Counted from the stretch's first letter, positions 29,122 through 37,859 are shown. The stretch is 64,000 nt of DNA from Pseudonocardia oroxyli (GCF_900102195.1 NZ_FNBE01000002.1:424280-488279), one strand, 5' to 3'. Notes: generated from the letters alone by a model not told the origin. Translations and numbers: made by a program.

Positions 29122-29191
29122 CGGGTCACTCGACCCGGATGCCCCGAACCGGTACCGAATCGAGTTTCTCGACTACTCTGGGTGACACATG

Positions 29192-29213
29192 CCTCGGAGA
29201 TCCACTTCCGAGG
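29192..29213 (+). other. hairpin in the leader of the micro-ORF array
   Basis: CCTCGGA (29192-29198) pairs perfectly with TCCGAGG (29207-29213) around an 8-nt loop. It lies within the 330-bp stretch 29122-29451, which precedes the first MRNRAW unit and holds no convincing larger gene. TACTCT at 29174-29179 is a candidate -10 element 12 nt upstream, so this could be the 5' end of the array transcript. Confidence 0.35.
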
Positions 29214-29451
29214 CGGAGGAACACGCGTTCGTGGGGCGCCGTACCCGTCCGAGTCGGCCGTCGTTGCCAGCTGTACCGGGTGCGACGTCCGCCACTCCTG
29301 GGACTGCCGGCGCTCATGTGATCGGGGATGGGCGAGCGTGTGTTACGGCGGGAAGGAGGCAGGTGTGTGCCGCGGCCTCATCGAACCCTCTCTCGCCTTG
29401 CGTCGTGTACTGCGACGACAGCGTCGAATCCCCGGTGCGAGAGGAGACGTC

Positions 29452-29472
29452 GTGCGCAACCGAGCCTGGTGA
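29452..29472 (+). CDS. micro-ORF MRNRAW, unit 1
   Basis: GTG start, six codons and TGA. GAGGAG lies 6 nt upstream, a strong ribosome binding site. Uses CGA for the second Arg, unlike the other units, while the peptide stays the same. A 96-residue open frame from GTG 29182 reads into this unit and would end in VRNRAW; that could be an alternative product but shows no recognisable domain. Confidence 0.65.
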   Translation: MRNRAW

Positions 29473-29514
29473 GCATCCGACATTCCGCCGTTCGTTGCAA
29501 CCTGAAGGACCGAG

Positions 29515-29535
29515 ATGCGTAATCGCGCCTGGTGA
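29515..29535 (+). CDS. micro-ORF MRNRAW, unit 2
   Basis: ATG start; GAAGGA lies 5 nt upstream. Uses CGT and AAT where the other units use CGC and AAC, two silent differences in six codons. The conserved peptide despite codon drift is direct support for translation. Confidence 0.7.
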   Translation: MRNRAW

Positions 29536-29575
29536 GAGCCCTGATCGTCGTCCCTGCGACCGAAAGAGGTGCCTG

Positions 29576-29596
29576 ATGCGCAACCGCGCCTGGTGA
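29576..29596 (+). CDS. micro-ORF MRNRAW, unit 3
   Basis: ATG start with AAAGAGG upstream. Codons as in units 4-8. A 135-residue open frame from 29189 happens to read into this unit, but the frame is not shared with other units and is likely to be chance. Confidence 0.7.
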   Translation: MRNRAW

Positions 29597-29638
29597 GCCG
29601 AGACGTCCGCCGCCCGTACCGACCCGAGAGGACCCGCA

Positions 29639-29659
29639 ATGCGCAACCGCGCCTGGTGA
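29639..29659 (+). CDS. micro-ORF MRNRAW, unit 4
   Basis: ATG start; GAGAGGA ends 7 nt upstream. First of five units with closely similar spacers. Confidence 0.7.
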   Translation: MRNRAW

Positions 29660-29699
29660 CACGAGCCCCCCGACGACCCGACAGCCGAAGGAGTGCCCG

Positions 29700-29720
29700 A
29701 TGCGCAACCGCGCCTGGTGA
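29700..29720 (+). CDS. micro-ORF MRNRAW, unit 5
   Basis: ATG start; GAAGGAG lies 5 nt upstream, different from the GAGAGGA of its neighbours, so the ribosome binding site is kept although its bases vary. Confidence 0.7.
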   Translation: MRNRAW

Positions 29721-29763
29721 CACGAGCCCCCCGACGACCCCAGCGACCTGAGAGGACCCCGCA

Positions 29764-29784
29764 ATGCGCAACCGCGCCTGGTGA
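29764..29784 (+). CDS. micro-ORF MRNRAW, unit 6
   Basis: ATG start, GAGAGGA with CCCCGCA spacer. Unit and spacer nearly identical to units 7 and 8. Confidence 0.7.
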   Translation: MRNRAW

Positions 29785-29827
29785 CACGAGCCGTCCGACG
29801 ACCCCACGGACCCGAGAGGACCCCGCA

Positions 29828-29848
29828 ATGCGCAACCGCGCCTGGTGA
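29828..29848 (+). CDS. micro-ORF MRNRAW, unit 7
   Basis: ATG start, GAGAGGA with CCCCGCA spacer, as units 6 and 8. Confidence 0.7.
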   Translation: MRNRAW

Positions 29849-29890
29849 CACGAGCCCCCCACGACCCCGCCGATCCGAGAGGACCCCGCA

Positions 29891-29911
29891 ATGCGCAACC
29901 GCGCCTGGTGA
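29891..29911 (+). CDS. micro-ORF MRNRAW, unit 8 (last)
   Basis: ATG start, GAGAGGA with CCCCGCA spacer. After its stop the shared spacer is lost within a few bases. The next 280 bp (29912-30193) hold no recognisable gene and lead to the MFS transporter on the same strand. Confidence 0.7.
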   Translation: MRNRAW

Positions 29912-30193
29912 CACCCGCGTTCCGCCGGTACGACACACCGCAGGCCCACGCCCCCGCTCCCGAACCCGGGCGGCGTCGACGGCCCGCCGCACGCCTCGTC
30001 CCACCACCCGCACGGGTGGCTCCGGACGCCCACACCGGCGGATTCCCTACCCACGGCACACCGGCCGGCGCCGTGCGCCGACCGTCCGGCGAGACGTATG
30101 CCTAGACTCTCGGAGACTGATCGGTCACTTTCCGTATCGATCGGGTGACCCGGCACCGCCGGGTTGTTCGCCGGAGACCGCGTCGGGGGAGCA

Positions 30194-31426
30194 GTGCCGG
30201 AAGCTGAGTCCAGACCGGGTGCGAGCGTGTTCCGCGTCCCCGAGTTCCGCGCCCTGTGGGCGGCGGAGCTCGTGTCGATCTGCGGGGACCAGCTCGCCCG
30301 CGTCGCCTTCTCCGTCCTCGTCTACGGGCGCACCGGCTCGGCCGCCTGGGCCGCGGTCGTCTACGCGCTGACCTTCCTGCCCGCCCTGCTCGGCGGGGTG
30401 CTCCTCGGCTGGGTCGCCGACCGCTTCCGCCGCCGCGAGGTCATGGTCGTCTCCGACGTCGCCCGCGCGCTGTTGGTCGTGCCGCTCGCCGTCCCCGGGA
30501 TCCCGCTCGCGCTGCTCTGCCCCCTGCTGGTCCTCGTGGTCGTCCTCGCCGCCCCGCACAGCGCGGCGCAGGGCGCGCTGCTGCCGGAGGTGCTGCGGGG
30601 GGAGAGTGCCCTCGAGCGCGGCTTCGCCGTCCGCCAGATCACGAACCAGACGGCGCAGATCGTCGGGTTCGCCCTGGGCGGGGCCCTGCTCGTGTGGATC
30701 GACCCCAGCGTCGCCATCCTGGCCAACGCGGGCACGTTCCTGTTCTCGGCCCTCCTCGTCCGCTTCGGGGTGCGGGCCCGCCCCGCGCCCACCGGCGGGC
30801 CGACCGACGGCGGCCTCGGGGCCTGGGTGCGAGACATCGGGGAGGGCGCGCGCACGGTGTTCGCGCACCCGCGACTGCGCACACTCGCCCTGGCCGTGTG
30901 GTTGGTCGGCTGCTACGTCGCCCCCGAGGCCCTCGCCGCGCCCCTGTCCGACGAGCTCGGCGCCGGCCCCGCCGCCGTCGGGCTGCTGATGGCGGCGGAC
31001 CCGGCGGGCAGCGTGCTCGGCGCGATCGTGGTGAGCCGGTGGGTGCCGGAGGCGTGGCGCGAGCGGATGATCATCCCGTTCGCGCTGCTCGCGGGGGTGC
31101 CGCTGGTGGCGTCCGCGTTCACGCCCTGGGTGTGGACGGTCGTCGTGCTGTGGGCGCTGACCGGCGCGTTGTGCACCGCGGCGCTCGTGCCCGCCCAGGC
31201 CTCGTTCGTCCGGACCTGTCCCGAGCCCGTGCGCGGGCGGGCGACGGGGCTGGCCGCGTCCGGGCTGATCGCGGCGCAGGGGCTCGCCATCCTGGTGTGC
31301 GGGCTCGTCGCCGAGGCGTCGACGTCGGCGATCGCCGTGGCCGTCTGCGGAGCGGGCGGGCTCGTGCTCGCCGCCATGCTGATGCTCACCCGCGGCGCGC
31401 GGAGCACCGTCGCGGTGTCGGCCTAG
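30194..31426 (+). CDS. MFS transporter (drug/peptide efflux type)
   Basis: 410 residues, about 12 predicted helices in two halves. The loop between helices 2 and 3 reads GWVADRFRRREVM, matching the MFS A-motif (G..aDr.grr). N-terminal FRVPEFRALWAAELVSICGDQLARVAF is typical of EntS/MFS_3-like exporters. GTG 30194 is chosen because GGGGGAG precedes it; an upstream ATG at 30164 is possible. It follows the MRNRAW array on the same strand and is followed by an opposing MRRNRSW micro-ORF, so it might export the peptides or their product; substrate unknown. Confidence 0.85.
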   Translation: MPEAESRPGASVFRVPEFRALWAAELVSICGDQLARVAFSVLVYGRTGSAAWAAVVYALTFLPALLGGVLLGWVADRFRRREVMVVSDVARALLVVPLAVPGIPLALLCPLLVLVVVLAAPHSAAQGALLPEVLRGESALERGFAVRQITNQTAQIVGFALGGALLVWIDPSVAILANAGTFLFSALLVRFGVRARPAPTGGPTDGGLGAWVRDIGEGARTVFAHPRLRTLALAVWLVGCYVAPEALAAPLSDELGAGPAAVGLLMAADPAGSVLGAIVVSRWVPEAWRERMIIPFALLAGVPLVASAFTPWVWTVVVLWALTGALCTAALVPAQASFVRTCPEPVRGRATGLAASGLIAAQGLAILVCGLVAEASTSAIAVAVCGAGGLVLAAMLMLTRGARSTVAVSA

Positions 31427-31450
31427 TCACCAGGAACGGTTGCGGCGCAT
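31427..31450 (-). CDS. micro-ORF MRRNRSW, opposite strand
   Basis: ATG, seven codons, TGA, directly against the MFS stop on the opposite strand. GAGGAG lies 8 nt upstream of the ATG, a strong ribosome binding site. The peptide shares the R-N-R-[A/S]-W-stop ending with the eight upstream units, including the TGGTGA ending. Transcription would run antisense into the MFS gene. A single related copy at the other side of the transporter makes chance unlikely. Confidence 0.55.
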   Translation of the reverse strand: MRRNRSW

Positions 31451-31530
31451 CACGTCTCTCCTCGGGTGGGCTCCTCATTGTTGGCCGGCGGGCCCGGTCC
31501 CCGAGGGTGAAGACAGTTGCATCAACGATC

Positions 31531-31549
31531 GCGGAGCGTGCATCTCCGC
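31531..31549 (+). other. hairpin in the trpS leader
   Basis: GCGGAG (31531-31536) and CTCCGC (31544-31549), 7-nt loop. It lies in the 200-bp interval before trpS. I see no T-box consensus, no Trp-rich leader ORF on the plus strand, and no clear promoter hexamers. Confidence 0.3.
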
Positions 31550-31633
31550 TGGTCGCGGATGGTCCAAAGGGGTCGGTTGCACGTGTAGGCAGACCCATCG
31601 TCCGGCCCCCGTATATCCGTCGCCGCGGGTTGA

Positions 31634-32662
<1,029 letters not shown>

Positions 32663-32674
32663 GGGGTGTGCGCC

Positions 32675-33700
32675 ATGGCGGACGAGCCTGCCGAACCGAC
32701 CGCCATGGAGAAGGCCCGGGAGCGCTACCCCTGGCTGGACCACCTGGTCCGGGCGGGGGAGCGCTACACCGACCGGCACGGGGACCACTACGCCGCCGCC
32801 ATCACCTACTTCTCGGTGCTGGCGCTCGTCCCGATCCTGATGGTGGCCTTCGCCATCGCCGGGTTCATCCTGCGCAGCCAGCCGGACCTGCTCGCGCAGA
32901 TCCAGGCCGGCATCACCGCGCAGGTCCCGGGGCAGCTCGGCGACACGATCAACCAGGTCATCGAGCAGGCGATCAGCTCGGCGGGCGCGGTCGGCGCGTT
33001 CGGCCTGGTCGGCGCGCTCTACTCCGGCATCGGGTGGATGGGGAACCTGCGCGAGGCGCTGTCCGAGCAGTGGGCGCAGCCGCCGGAGACCCCGAACGTC
33101 GTGAAGAAGACGGTGTTCGACCTGCTCGCGCTGATCGGCCTCGGGCTGGCCATGATCGTGTCCTTCGCCGTGTCCGCGGCGGGGAACGCGTTCGGCGCGC
33201 TGCTGCTCGACCTCGTCGGGCTGGGTGACCAGGGGTGGGCCCGGTTCCTGCTCGCCGTGTTCGCCGTGCTCCTGGGGTTGGCGGCGAACTGGCTGGTCTT
33301 CATGTGGGTGATCGCGCGGCTGCCGCGCGCGCCCGTCGCGGCGCGCAGCGCGGTGCGGGCGGCGATCATCGGCGCCATCGGGTTCGAGGTGCTCAAGCAG
33401 GTCATGCAGATCTACCTGTCGTCGGTGACCAGCTCGCCCGCGGGCGCGGCGTTCGGCCCGATCATCGGTCTGATGGTGTTCGCGTTCTTCATGTCGCGCT
33501 TCATCCTCTTCGTCACCGCCTGGGCGGCCACGGCGAAGGAGAACGAGCAGGACGAGCCGGTCGACGTCCCGGCTCCCGCGGTCATCCGGCCCGAGGTCAT
33601 CGTGCGCAGCGGGCCCAGCCCGGCCGCGGCGGCCGGCCTGGTCGGGGCGGGCGCGGCCCTGGGCGGCCTCCTCGGCGTCCGGGCCTTCCGCCGCCGCTGA
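32675..33700 (+). CDS. YihY/BrkB-family inner membrane protein
   Basis: 341 residues. The conserved N-terminal block YAAAITYFSVLALVPILMVAFA and about six helices to residue 290 match the YihY/YhjD family, whose role is uncertain (proposed transporter or membrane-remodelling proteins). A hydrophilic tail ends in a hydrophobic Ala/Gly/Leu stretch and RRR. ATG 32675 with GAGGGG upstream is preferred to GTG 32666. It lies 12 nt after trpS. Confidence 0.85.
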   Translation: MADEPAEPTAMEKARERYPWLDHLVRAGERYTDRHGDHYAAAITYFSVLALVPILMVAFAIAGFILRSQPDLLAQIQAGITAQVPGQLGDTINQVIEQAISSAGAVGAFGLVGALYSGIGWMGNLREALSEQWAQPPETPNVVKKTVFDLLALIGLGLAMIVSFAVSAAGNAFGALLLDLVGLGDQGWARFLLAVFAVLLGLAANWLVFMWVIARLPRAPVAARSAVRAAIIGAIGFEVLKQVMQIYLSSVTSSPAGAAFGPIIGLMVFAFFMSRFILFVTAWAATAKENEQDEPVDVPAPAVIRPEVIVRSGPSPAAAAGLVGAGAALGGLLGVRAFRRR

Positions 33701-33716
33701 CGTCCGACTCGGGGGT

Positions 33717-34860
33717 TCAGCGGCGGCGGCGGAGGACTGCGGTCGCTGCGACGCCCAGGGCGAGGACGGCGGCGGCGGTCGCGAGCCAGATCGGGAAGTC
33801 GGTGCGTCCCGGTGTCGGCTGTTCCGGCGCCGCGGCGGCCGGCGCGGGCGGCGTCGGCGGCGCGGGGCGGGCGTCGACCAGGGTGCCGACGGGCGTGGTC
33901 GCCGGGAGGGCGAAACCGTAGTCGAGCAGCGCGGCGGCCTGCCCGACCATCCGCACGGGCTGCTGCTCCCCGCGCACCAGGGCGACGACCAGGCGTCGGC
34001 CGTCCCGCTCGGCCGCGCCGACGAAGGTGTGCCGGGCCGCGTCGGTGAAGCCGGTCTTGCCCGCCAGCGCGCCCGGGTAGGCGCGCGGCAGCGGGTCGTC
34101 GTTGGACAGCAGGAAGCCGGGCTTGTCGGCGAAGCCGGGGAACGGGGAGGGTCCGGGTCTGCAGGGTCTGCAGGACCAGCGGGTCGCGCAGGGCGATCCG
34201 GAAGAGCAGCGCGAGGTCGTAGGCCGAGGTGGACATGCCGGGGCCGTCGAGCCCGGACGGCGTGGCGGGGCGGGTGTCGAGGGCCCCGGCGGCCTCGGCG
34301 CGGGCCTGCATCGCCGCGAGGGTGGCGTCGGTCCCGCCCAGGGTGCGTGCCAGCGCCGCCGCGGTGTCGTTGCCGGAGTTGAGCAGCAGGCCCGCCAGGA
34401 GCTGCCGCACGGTGTAGTGCCCGCCGGGGCCGATCCCGGCGCGGCTGCCGTCCACCGCGACGTCCTCGGGGACGGCGACCACCTCCGCGTCGGGATCGAG
34501 CCGCTCGCGCACGACGAGCGTGGTGAGGATCTTCAGCGTCGAGGCGGGCCGTTGCCTGCCGTGCGGATCGTGCGCGGCGAGGACGGCGCCGGAGTCGAGG
34601 TCGGCCACGACCCAGCCCGCGGCGGACACGGGGGGCGGCGGGGACGCGCCCTCCGGGAGGACGTCCCCGCAACCGCCCAGCGCGGGGCCGCCGACCGGCT
34701 CGGCCGGGACCGGCAGCGGCGGGACGGCGACGACCTCCTCCCGCGCGGGCGGCCCCGCCGGGGCCTCGTGTCCGAGACACACCCCGGCGGCCCGGGCGGT
34801 CCCTGGAGACACCAGGGCGAGCACCACCACGGCCGCGGCGACCGCCGCCCCCACCCGCAC
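33717..34860 (-). pseudogene. D-alanyl-D-alanine carboxypeptidase with a +1 frameshift
   Basis: All three penicillin-binding motifs are present but in two frames. The N-terminal frame (GTG 34860 to about 34147) has a signal peptide (VRVGAAVAAAVVVLALVSPGTARA), SxxK as ASTLK and SGN as LLNSGNDTA. The C-terminal frame (about 34143 to 33717) has FPGFADKPGFLLSNDDPLP, LAGKTGFTDAARH (KTG) and a C-terminal membrane anchor with RRRR. A single extra G in the G4 run 34144-34147 explains the break; without it the protein has 380 residues. A sequencing error or a very recent mutation is likely because both halves are intact. It trims peptidoglycan pentapeptides (class C/A PBP). Confidence 0.8.
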
Positions 34861-34867
34861 AGGGTGG

Positions 34868-34873
34868 AATCTA
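34868..34873 (-). promoter_or_regulatory. -10 element formed at the MITE junction
   Basis: TAGATT on the minus strand: TAG is the end of the 34871-35038 element and ATT the flanking DNA. It lies 7 nt before GTG 34860, the geometry of a leaderless actinobacterial promoter. No good -35 hexamer is seen. Confidence 0.35.
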
Positions 34874-35038
34874 GTGCCCCGTGCGACAAGGTTCGGCACC
34901 GAACTCGGCGGCCCAGCCACACGCGGGCGGCGTTGCCGGCCCGCGCGGTACGCCCGGTACGGCCTGCGGACCGGCGGCCTTGCCCGCGAGCGGCTGGACC
35001 ACCGATTCCGGCACCAACCCTCTCGCACGGGGCACTAG
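34871..35038. mobile_element. 168-bp MITE-like inverted-repeat element
   Basis: The first 16 nt (CTAGTGCCCCGTGCGA) are repeated perfectly in inverted orientation at the right end (35023-35038). Similarity continues, at about 80 percent, for about 48 nt per arm, and in weaker form to the centre, so the whole element can fold as one hairpin. It encodes no protein of its own. Both ends read CTAG, which may include the target duplication. It sits between the SRPBCC gene, whose TAG stop is in its right end, and the carboxypeptidase start, 10 nt from its left end. Confidence 0.75.
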
Positions 35039-35481
35039 GCCCGTTCGAGGGTCGCGCGCATGCCCTCCAGGGTGCGGCGCATGCCGTCGACCATCATCGC
35101 CTCGCGGTCCCGGCCGAGCAGCCCGGTGGCGGCGAAGGCCTTGGCGAGCGGAGCCACGACGCCGCCGCGCCGCTCGCGCCACTGGGTGAGCCGGGTACCG
35201 CCGTCCTCGGGCTCCATCCGATAACCCCAGTTCATCGCACTCTCGAGGACCGTGAAGGTGAACCGCTCGCCGGGAACGCACTCGGTGACGCGGCAGTGCG
35301 TGCTCCACCGGATCCGGCCGTACCGGTTGTGCCCGACGAACCGGGCGCCCACCGCGGGCCCGGGCGTCGTCCAGGCACCGCCGGTGCACTCCGGGCTCCA
35401 CTCGCCGATCCGGGTGGGGTCGGACACCAGGTCCCACACCTCGTCGGGGGTCGCGTCCACGACGACGCTCGTCTCGTCCAC
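35035..35481 (-). CDS. SRPBCC-family (polyketide cyclase/START-like) protein
   Basis: 148 residues. The pattern VDETSVVVDATPDEVWDLVSDPTRIGEWSP is the classic start of SRPBCC proteins; strands and the C-terminal helix (AKAFAATGLL.. ERA) follow. These bind or transform hydrophobic ligands in a deep cavity; ligand unknown. GTG 35481 gives the standard start. The stop codon TAG (35037-35035) is part of the CTAG end of the adjacent MITE-like element, so the insertion may have shortened or replaced the original C-terminus. Confidence 0.8.
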   Translation of the reverse strand: MDETSVVVDATPDEVWDLVSDPTRIGEWSPECTGGAWTTPGPAVGARFVGHNRYGRIRWSTHCRVTECVPGERFTFTVLESAMNWGYRMEPEDGGTRLTQWRERRGGVVAPLAKAFAATGLLGRDREAMMVDGMRRTLEGMRATLERA

Positions 35482-35578
35482 ACCCGCATTGTGCGGGGCG
35501 GCGCCGTCCCCGATCGGGTGCGGTCCGCACCGGCGCGCCGGGAGGCCCTGGCGGCGGCCGGTGGACCCGTGCGGCACC

Positions 35579-37828
35579 ATGGGTGGGATGCGCGACCACC
35601 GGACTCCCGACGCGCCGTCCGGACCGCGTCCCGACGGTGCCGACGACCGTCCGCGGGGCGCCGCGGGGCCGCGCGAGGGGCAGCGTGAGGGGCAGCGCGA
35701 AGGGCCGCCCGGGGGACCGTCCGAGGCACGCCACCCGGGCAGTGGCGCACCGGGCGTCCCCGGCGCGGACCCGCGTTCCCGGTCGGGGTGGAGCCGCTCC
35801 CGCGGCGGCCCGGCGGGGCCGGACCCGCGCTCGCGCTCCCGGGGCCCGGCCGCGCCGCCGTCCTGGGGCGGCCCCGATCCGCGTGTGCCGTCCCCGGGCC
35901 CGCCGCCCGTCGACCCCCGACACACCCCACCGCAGCGCCCCCCGCAGGGGCCCGGCCCGGATCCGCAGGGCCCTCGGCCGTGGGGCGCCCGACCCGGACC
36001 GCCGCCCGGCGCCCGACCCCCGGGCCCGCCGCCGCCCGGGTACCGGCCGCCGCCCGGTGGCGCGGTGAGCCGCGGACCCGTCCGTCGCCCGGTCCCGCCG
36101 CCCTGGCAGCGGGTACCCGGCGCGAACTACGACGACCCCACCCGCCTGATGGCGCCGCTCGACCTGCCGACCGTCGTCATCGAGCCGGTCACCGCGGACT
36201 TCAGCGCGCCCGTCCCGCAGCGGCAGCAGGAGCAGCCGAAGGGGCCGTCGCTGCTGCGGTCGAGCGGGATGATGGCCGTCGCGAACCTCGCGAGCCGGGT
36301 CACCGGGTTCCTGAGGCAGATCGCGCTGGCCGCGGTGCTGTCCTTCGGCCTGGTCAACAGCTCGTACACGATCGCGAACACGCTGCCCAACATCGTCTAC
36401 GAGTTCCTCATCGGCGGCGTCCTGACCAGCGTGATGATCCCGCTGCTGGTCCGGGCCCAGAAGGAGGATCCCGACGGCGGCGAGGCCTACACCCGTCGCC
36501 TGGTCACCATGGCGGGCTGCGCCCTGCTCGTCGCGACGCTCCTGGCGGTGCTCGCCGCAGGCCCCCTGGTCTCCCTCTACATGGGCAGCGCCACCACCGA
36601 GTCGGCGAACCCCGAGCTGACCACGGCGTTCGCCGTCCTGCTGCTGCCCGAGATCTTCTTCTACGGGATCGGGGCGCTGTTCGGCGCGATCCTCAACAGC
36701 AAGGGCAGGTTCGCGGCGTTCGCGTGGGCGCCGGTGCTGAACAACGTGGTGATGTTCGGCGTGCTCGTCGTCTACGTGCTGGTGCCGGGGGAGATCAGCC
36801 TCGACCCGGTGCGGATGGGGGACGCGAAGCTGCTGGTCCTGGGCGTCGGGACCACGCTGGGCATCGCGATGCAGGCGCTGATCCTGCTGCCGGCGATCAA
36901 GCGGGCCGGGGTGTCGCTCAAGCCGCTGTGGGGCTGGGACCCGCGGCTGTCGTCGGCCGGCGGGCTGGCGCTGTGGGTCGTGGCGTACGTGCTGGTGGGG
37001 CAGGCGGGGCTCATCGTCACCACCCGGGTCGCGACGGGGGCGGACCCCGGCGCGTACGCGATCTACTCGAACGCCTGGCTCCTCCTCCAGGTGCCCTACG
37101 GGGTGCTCGGCGTGTCCCTGCTGACCGCGCTGATGCCGCGGATGAGCCGGGCGGCGGCGGAGAACCGGTACGACGCCGTCGTCGCCGACCTGTCGTTGGG
37201 CTCTCGGCTGAGCACCGTGTTCCTGGTGCCGATCTCGGCGCTGCTGACCTTCTTCGGCACCGAGATCGGTCTCGCGTTGTTCTCCCTGGGCGCGGGCAAC
37301 GCGGGCGGCGGCGCGGCCAAGCTCGGCACCGCGCTGGCCTGGTCGGCGTTCGGGCTGCTGCCGTACGCGATCACCCTGCTGCAGCTGCGCGTGTTCTACG
37401 CGATGACCGACAGCCGCACCCCCACGCTGATCATGGTGGGCATCGTCGCGGTGAAGATCCCGCTGCTCCTGCTGTGCCCGGTGTTGTTGGCGCCGCAGGA
37501 CGTGGTGCTGGGGCTGGTCGCGGCGAACAGCCTGTCCTACGTCGTCGGGGCGGTGATCGGGCAGGTCGTGATCGCGCGCAGGCTGGGCCACGTCCGCACC
37601 CGCGAGGTCCTCGCCACCCTGTGGCGCACCGTGCTGGCCTCGCTGGTCGGCGGCGGGGTCGCGTGGGCGGTGGGGACGGTCGTCGAGGGCTGGACCGGGA
37701 CGTCGGCGAGCGCGGCCTGGCTGGTCCTGCTGCTCGCGCTCGCGGTGGCGGGCCCGATCATGCTGCTGGTCATGAGGCTGCTGAAGGTCCGGGAGCTCGA
37801 CCCGCTCTGGCGCCGCCTCCCCTTCTGA
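35579..37828 (+). CDS. mviN: MurJ/MviN-type lipid II flippase
   Basis: 749 residues. An N-terminal tail of about 215 residues is rich in Pro/Gly/Arg and disordered (unusual lengths of such tails are common in actinobacteria). The MviN/MurJ membrane domain starts at SSGMMAVANLASRVTGFLRQIALAAVL, with about 14 helices including PNIVYEFLIGGVLTSVMIPLLV and LLQVPYGVLGVSLLTALMPRMS. It flips lipid II for peptidoglycan synthesis. There is no kinase-like domain as in mycobacterial MviN, at least not within the ORF. ATG 35579 or 35588 could be the start. Confidence 0.9.
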   Translation: MGGMRDHRTPDAPSGPRPDGADDRPRGAAGPREGQREGQREGPPGGPSEARHPGSGAPGVPGADPRSRSGWSRSRGGPAGPDPRSRSRGPAAPPSWGGPDPRVPSPGPPPVDPRHTPPQRPPQGPGPDPQGPRPWGARPGPPPGARPPGPPPPGYRPPPGGAVSRGPVRRPVPPPWQRVPGANYDDPTRLMAPLDLPTVVIEPVTADFSAPVPQRQQEQPKGPSLLRSSGMMAVANLASRVTGFLRQIALAAVLSFGLVNSSYTIANTLPNIVYEFLIGGVLTSVMIPLLVRAQKEDPDGGEAYTRRLVTMAGCALLVATLLAVLAAGPLVSLYMGSATTESANPELTTAFAVLLLPEIFFYGIGALFGAILNSKGRFAAFAWAPVLNNVVMFGVLVVYVLVPGEISLDPVRMGDAKLLVLGVGTTLGIAMQALILLPAIKRAGVSLKPLWGWDPRLSSAGGLALWVVAYVLVGQAGLIVTTRVATGADPGAYAIYSNAWLLLQVPYGVLGVSLLTALMPRMSRAAAENRYDAVVADLSLGSRLSTVFLVPISALLTFFGTEIGLALFSLGAGNAGGGAAKLGTALAWSAFGLLPYAITLLQLRVFYAMTDSRTPTLIMVGIVAVKIPLLLLCPVLLAPQDVVLGLVAANSLSYVVGAVIGQVVIARRLGHVRTREVLATLWRTVLASLVGGGVAWAVGTVVEGWTGTSASAAWLVLLLALAVAGPIMLLVMRLLKVRELDPLWRRLPF

Positions 37829-37859
37829 CCCGGCATCCGGGAGCGGTACCGCCCCGGAA

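Larger units (their letters stand above)
29440..29915 (+). repeat. eightfold array of RBS-plus-hexapeptide units, 61-64 bp period
   Basis: Eight units with starts at 29452, 29515, 29576, 29639, 29700, 29764, 29828 and 29891 (spacings 63, 61, 63, 61, 64, 64, 63). Each consists of a purine-rich ribosome binding site (GAGGAG, GAAGGA, AAAGAGG, GAGAGGA or GAAGGAG), a start codon, four or five nt to spare, and a sense stretch for MRNRAW followed by TGA. Units 4-8 also share their spacers (CACGAGCC.CCCGACGACC); units 1-3 have diverged spacers and silent codon changes. Since the period is not a multiple of three, units lie in different frames and are separate ORFs. Confidence 0.9.

Noticed and set aside
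29440..29915. CRISPR array at the 63-bp repeat
   Set aside because: Spacers are alike in units 4-8, each unit contains an RBS and ORF, and there are no cas genes.
35252..35578. Longer N-terminus for mviN
   Set aside because: It would overlap the SRPBCC gene on the other strand and shows no conserved sequence; the start at 35579 or 35588 is enough.
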